Below are positions 10,743-14,332 of a DNA stretch of 14,332 nucleotides, piece after piece. Source of the stretch: Blastocladiella britannica (Eukaryota; Blastocladiomycota; Blastocladiomycetes; Blastocladiales; Blastocladiaceae). The DNA lies in NCBI GenBank assembly GCA_025349905.2, contig MU625005.1:1-14332 (forward strand), in the 5' to 3' direction. The notes beneath the pieces were generated by a model. It was not told the DNA's origin and ran no database searches. It worked only from the letters and a program-made list of their open reading frames with translations. A program made the translations under genes and the position numbers. Each line of letters starts with the position of its first letter. Position 1 is the first letter of the stretch.

Positions 10743-11066
10743 ATTTTTTTTTTTCATTTTTTTTTCGCTCCTCGTACCTTTCGCCATTACATTGCCCATG
10801 TTTCTTCATCTTGTCTTGATATTTTACCCCCCTCACCTCGTATTTCCCATTCTTCTCCCCCCTCCCTCACACACCGTATTATTATCACATTATCATTATT
10901 TGACTTGGGTCGCGCATGGCGACCTTGTCTAATCTCAAATTGGCTGTTTTTTTTTTTCTTGGATCCACAGAAAAATCAAGAGCGAGTTTTGTCCACAATT
11001 TTTTTTTCCGCATCTCAACATCCCACGTGTGCTCTTTAAAAAATAAAATTAGTTTATCAAAGAATT
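10743..11066. other. Short spacer between the cyclin gene and DPH5
   Basis: This AT-rich spacer has long T runs directly after the cyclin stop (10744-10767) and around 10947-10959 and 11000-11008. It must hold the cyclin 3' end and the DPH5 promoter. A CACGTG lies at 11024-11029 and an AATAAA at 11042-11047. No gene was seen. Confidence 0.6.
11024..11029. promoter_or_regulatory. CACGTG palindrome just upstream of DPH5
   Basis: A perfect CACGTG core (in CCCACGTGTG) ends 37 nt before the DPH5 ATG. This is the same hexamer and a similar position as upstream of MOT1. It is a candidate bHLH (Cbf1-type) site; function is inferred. Confidence 0.35.
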
Positions 11067-12171
11067 ATGCTGTACATTATCGGACTGGGCCTCGGCGACG
11101 AAAAGGACATTACCTTGCGTGGTTTGGAAGCCATCAAGACCTGCGAGCGCGTGCACTTGGAGGCGTACACGTCGATTCTGCCTGGCATTGATATTTCTCG
11201 CTTGGTCCGTCCTTGTGATTTGGCCGCACGCAAACAAGGGCTCATTGGTTCAATTGGTTATAAATATATAGGAAGAGCTGTATGGCAAGAAAATCACGCT
11301 GGCCCATCGCGAGACGGTCGAGTCCGAGGCCGACTCGATTCTGGCCAACGCGGATAAAGTCAATGTCGCGTTCTTGGTGGTTGGCGATCCTTTTGGGTGG
11401 GTACTTCCATTTTCCTTCGTATTTCCAGGTAAAGGAACTCATGGAAAGGTTTTGTAGAGCAACCACACATACCGACCTGATTCTCCGTGCGCGCGAGCAA
11501 GAGATCCCGTACGAGGTGATCCACAATGCGTCCATCATGAACGCCATCGGGTGCACGGGCATGCAGCTGTACAGTTTCGGGATCACGGTGTCGATGGTAT
11601 TTTTCCTCGACAACTGGCGCCCGGACTCGTGGTACGACCGGGTGAAACAGAACCGCGACTTGGGGCTGCACACGCTTGTTCTTCTTGGTACCACTTATCT
11701 CATTTTTTTCGAGATAGGTTGAAAGCAGGGGATTGACCCACATCCAAACAATATAGATATCAAGGTCCGCGAACAGAGCTACGAGAACATGGCCCGTGGG
11801 CGCCTGGTTTACGAGCCGCCGCGGTACATGACCGTGAACCAGGCGGTGGAGCAGATGCTCGAGATTGAGGAGAAGCGCGACGAGAAGGGTATTATTTGCA
11901 CATTATTCATATGTCATTTCCATATATGCTGACCTCCTGTTCCATGGAAATAGTGTACTCGCCCAACACCATCGCCATTGGCGTGGCACGCGTGGGCACC
12001 CGGCACCAGATCATCAAGTCGGGAACCATGCAGGAACTACTGGACGCGGATTTCGGCGAGCCGCTGCACTCGCTGATCTTGCCGGCCAAGATGCACGATC
12101 TGGAGCGCGATTACGCGCGCATGTTTGCGATCAACCGCGAGACGTTTGACAAGTATGTCGAGTTGCAGTAA
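11067..12171 (+). CDS. DPH5: Diphthine methyl ester synthase Dph5 (five exons, 280 aa)
   Basis: Dph5 is a cytosolic AdoMet-dependent methyltransferase of diphthamide biosynthesis. It methylates the modified histidine of elongation factor eEF2 after the Dph1-4 step. Proposed exons are 11067-11204, 11272-11396, 11458-11687, 11757-11888 and 11954-12171, giving 280 residues (yeast about 300). Conserved blocks in order: [16 protein letters not shown] with the glycine-rich N-terminus, then [33 protein letters not shown] around 84-94, interrupted by intron 2 inside the GGA codon of G88; [22 protein letters not shown] at 139-149; EPPRYM at 184-189; and the C-terminal [17 protein letters not shown]. 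The introns are 67, 61, 69 and 65 nt; intron 4 has a CTGAC branch-site candidate. The donor of intron 1 (GTCCGT) is weak, so that boundary is less certain. All family motifs are present, so the gene looks intact. Confidence 0.96.
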
Positions 12172-12189
12172 AAGCTAAGAAGTGATGTT

Positions 12190-12424
12190 GTTTCAGAAGA
12201 AATCAAAGTTTGGTTCTTTGGAATCTCATTCTCGCGAATTATATGCCGTTTTCCGGCATTCACCGCTCTTTCCTGAGAAAGGACCTCACATTTCCCAGTG
12301 AAATCCGTTATGTGGTGACATGTCCGCTGGACCCGTTTCCTTATGAAATCGCACATCCAAAACCGTCAGAAAACCGGCGGACCTCGCAATTCTGGGTTTT
12401 CCTGATCCCGTTTCCAGCAGAAAC
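12190..12424. repeat. Chain of small inverted repeats with recurring TTTC-N4/5-GAAA dyads
   Basis: Nearly end-to-end short dyads can be read: GTTTC/GAAAT 12190-12203 (one G:T), CAAAG/CTTTG 12204-12220, GAAT/ATTC 12221-12231, ATGCCG/CGGCAT 12243-12259, CTTTC/GAAAG 12268-12281, ATTTC/GAAAT 12290-12304, ATGT/ACAT 12310-12321, GTCC/GGAC 12322-12332, GTTTC/GAAAT 12335-12349 (one G:T) and GTTTC/GAAAC 12410-12424. A longer, bulged pair joins 12367-12375 with 12395-12404. Five units share a TTTC-(4-5 nt)-GAAA core, and the outer base pair changes on both sides together (C:G, A:T, G:C). The stretch starts 19 nt after the DPH5 stop. Whether it acts as RNA hairpins, protein sites or a repeat relic cannot be told from sequence. 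Confidence 0.55.
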
Positions 12425-12493
12425 CGCACTCCATTTCCATCCAACAACCAGCTCCAGATCCCATTCCCAAAACCACCCAAAAAATCACTTTTC

Positions 12494-12503
12494 AATAAAT
12501 AAA
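12494..12503 (+). terminator. Overlapping AATAAA poly(A) signals, probably for DPH5
   Basis: Two overlapping AATAAA hexamers lie 323-332 nt after the DPH5 stop codon, in an AT-rich stretch. They are the first exact matches downstream of the gene. Fungal poly(A) signals are loose, so an earlier cleavage site is possible. Confidence 0.3.
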
Positions 12504-12750
12504 CTTTCTTATATTCGCTTTTACCCAAATACAATACACACGCTCGATCAGATCCAAAACCCGCTCGACCTTGATCGCATATGAAAGAACCTATACAAAG
12601 GAAATAAACATGTTATGCTCGAGATTGAATATCACATAAACCAGAAAAGGCCGTACCCGCAACAAGCTTCTTGACTGCACCTCCCTGCGTCTATTTTTTT
12701 CTGTTACGATCAACTGACTTGCCTTCTGCTGTTTTTTCAAGACTTGTCCC

Positions 12751-14332
12751 ATGGAAAAGGAGAAGAAAGCTGATGCAGCTTGCCCGTCCGTGATTCACTC
12801 CATGGGGCAGCTCAAGAAGGCCGCTGGTGGCAGCAACCTGGCGCTCGACAGCTCGTACATCAGCGGGCCGATCAAGGAGCAGGGCAGCAAGTTTGCCACC
12901 AACGTCGGCAACCACATCGCATCGCACACTCGGACTGGATGAACCAGTTCATGGCGGCAACCCTGTATGCGGCCAACCTCGGTGGCGATCCTGTCGACCA
13001 GCGCCGCATTGGCTCACAGCTTGTTGGTACCCTTTTGGGTGGCGCGCGCGCGCTGAAGGACTTTCATTAGGGGTGGACGCTGATGGGGAAGAAAAAGCAG
13101 TACGTGATGCTCGCGCGCGAGCGTGACAACGAGCTGGCCCTGGTCAGTGTTGCTGCCACAGCCAGGAGGGATGCCCACGACGCCGCCATTGCTGCCACCG
13201 TTGCTACTGACGCCGCCGAGGCTGCTGACAAGGCTGTTTGGGATGTTGCGATTGCTGACATGGCTGCCAAGGCTCGAGTCGCTACCAAGGCTCACACCGA
13301 TGCCAAGGCCGCCCTCAACGCTGCTGTTGCTGCTGCAATCACTGCAAAAGCTGCCCTTGTTGCTGTTCCTGCATCGGCCGCTGATGCTCTGGCTGCCGCA
13401 TTTGGTCGCCCCTCGCCTGGTTTTGTTTGCCCTGCTGTCGCTGATCGCCTCGCTGCCATGCACGCCATGTCCGCCCCGATGGCTGCTGCGCTTTGTGCGA
13501 CCACCACCACCACCACCACTCCCATGTCCACTGCCATGGCTGCTGCTTTCTGTGTGACCACTGCCGTGATTGGTGTGCCCATGCCGACCATCCCGTCTGG
13601 TGTAACCGCCACCGTGCCTGCCTCCAACGCCGCTGTCGCTACCAGTGCAGCAACCGCAGTGGACCCCCAGCCCCCTCCAGTCATCGACGCTTACCGCGAG
13701 GACGCGGACAAGATGCACCACCCGATCGGTGGCCACACCATCCGGGAGGTGATTGGGTCAGATCCTGGCCTCACGGAGGTGCAGCATCTGGGCATCCTTG
13801 GCTGCTCCAGGAGGTCAGTGAAGGATCGGGTGCTCACCCGGACCCACTACCGCAAGGGTTGTGGTGGCAGCGACGCTGAAGCCCAGTGCAAGTGGTGGAA
13901 GGACATGTCGGGTAAGATCCGGGCGATCGACGATGGCACGCCAACCCTCAAGGACCCGACGACCACCAACATTGCTGCGCACGTCCGGCACATTCGGGAG
14001 CACTTCAAGGCTCTAAGCGACTTTTATCTCCGTCCCAAACAGGCACGACTTTGGTGGTGCAACGAGATCCAACGGAGGCAATTCCAGGAAAAGTTTGTGG
14101 GGAGCCTTGCTCCCTAGTGTGTCACGGCGAGCCAGCGTGCAGGTGCGATCGTCGTGACGGGCGATGCAGGTTGGTTTGCAACTTTCCGTGGCCATGTGCC
14201 AGCCGCAGTCAGTTGGCTCAAGGATTTGTGTGTCTGCCACAGGTACACAGTGGCCCGGATAGATGAGTAGCGCAACATGATCGGTCTGTTTCTTTACAAG
14301 GAACTGCACGGAGGGAAGCGGCCACAGGAGTT
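12751..14332 (+). pseudogene. Decayed Fanzor/TnpB-like RNA-guided nuclease gene, 3' end outside the window
   Basis: Fanzors are eukaryotic relatives of transposon TnpB, RNA-guided DNA nucleases with a split RuvC site and a zinc ribbon. Reading begins at ATG 12751 (MEKEKKADAACPS) and must change frame between about 12920 and 12942, where a TGA ends the first frame while IASH continues as SDWMNQFMAATLYAANLGG. That frame then stays open to the window end except for TAG at 13068-13070, 14115-14117 and 14268-14270. An Ala-rich, low-complexity stretch fills about 13150-13660. Family-like pattern follows: LTRTHYRKG (13833-13859), FYLRPKQARLWWCNEIQRRQ before 14100, then IVVTGDAGWF with the likely RuvC-I Asp at 14163-14165, GHVPAAVSWLKDL, and RIDE with the likely RuvC-II Glu at 14265-14267, where relatives continue as DEYRTS. 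No Cys pair is visible after it; RuvC-III would lie beyond the window. Assignment rests on recalled family patterns, not a search. Confidence 0.68.
13467..13565 (+). repeat. 42-bp imperfect direct duplication flanking an (ACC)6 run
   Basis: Two copies, 13467-13508 and 13524-13565, offset by 57 bp, encode M-S-x-x-M-A-A-A-(L/F)-C-(A/V)-T-T. Between them and overlapping the first copy is an ACC microsatellite at 13500-13517 that extends as ACT to 13520, encoding a Thr run. It lies inside the Ala-rich part of the Fanzor-like remnant and points to slippage or local duplication. Confidence 0.7.

Larger units (their letters stand above)
12172..12750. other. Spacer after DPH5, with likely 3' UTR and poly(A) signals
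   Basis: No gene is supported here. The first 230 bp are a chain of small inverted repeats (own entry). AATAAA hexamers follow at 12494-12499 and 12498-12503, and another at 12603-12608; these are candidates for DPH5 polyadenylation, which would put the inverted repeats inside the 3' UTR. The rest is AT-rich up to the Fanzor-like remnant at 12751. No terminal inverted repeat or target-site duplication marking the edge of a mobile element could be recognised by eye. Confidence 0.55.

Noticed and set aside
12210..12584. Open + strand frame of 124 codons after DPH5.
   Set aside because: It runs through the inverted-repeat chain and poly(A) signals, begins without ATG, and has no domain.
13027..13070. 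GTACCC...CATTAG as a 44-nt intron removing the first TAG of the Fanzor-like gene.
   Set aside because: Its removal shifts the frame into an early stop, and it is shorter than every other intron here; the 48-nt alternative from 13023 keeps frame but deletes coding-like sequence.
14051..14266. Cys-rich + frame of 71 codons near the window end, resembling a zinc-finger peptide.
   Set aside because: It overlaps the RuvC-like frame, which has better family-pattern support; the cysteines show no regular spacing.

Overview
The window is nuclear DNA of a fungus. Three intact protein genes, all on the + strand, carry short spliceosomal introns (55-106 nt). The donors are often GTACGT or GTATGT, and CTGAC, CTAAC or TACTAAT branch-site candidates can be seen. 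Coding DNA is GC-rich, and the spacers are AT-rich and pyrimidine-rich. Protein similarity plus a eukaryotic TnpB-like (Fanzor) remnant suggest an early-diverging lineage, for example Blastocladiomycota or Chytridiomycota. That placement is an inference from style and not a proven assignment.

Layout: (1) 74-6478, a seven-exon MOT1/BTAF1 gene encoding the Swi2/Snf2 ATPase that strips TATA-binding protein from DNA. (2) 6479-8570, a 2.1-kb spacer holding the MOT1 3' end, an unexplained GC-rich island and the pyrimidine-rich upstream region of the next gene. (3) 8571-10742, a two-exon gene for an unusual 700-residue cyclin with low-complexity insertions. (4) 10743-11066, a short spacer. (5) 11067-12171, a five-exon DPH5 gene for diphthine methyl ester synthase. 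(6) 12172-12750, a spacer whose first 230 bp, probably the DPH5 3' UTR, is a chain of small inverted repeats. (7) 12751 to the window end, a decayed gene whose second half matches the Fanzor/TnpB RNA-guided nuclease pattern. It has one frameshift, three in-frame TAG codons and an alanine-rich spacer.

The three host genes are ordinary housekeeping or cell-cycle genes of transcription, cell-cycle control and translation-factor modification. Nothing suggests that they form a functional cluster. The two items most worth following are the Fanzor-like remnant and the hairpin chain next to it. Exon boundaries were set by hand from splice signals, reading frame and protein-family conservation.
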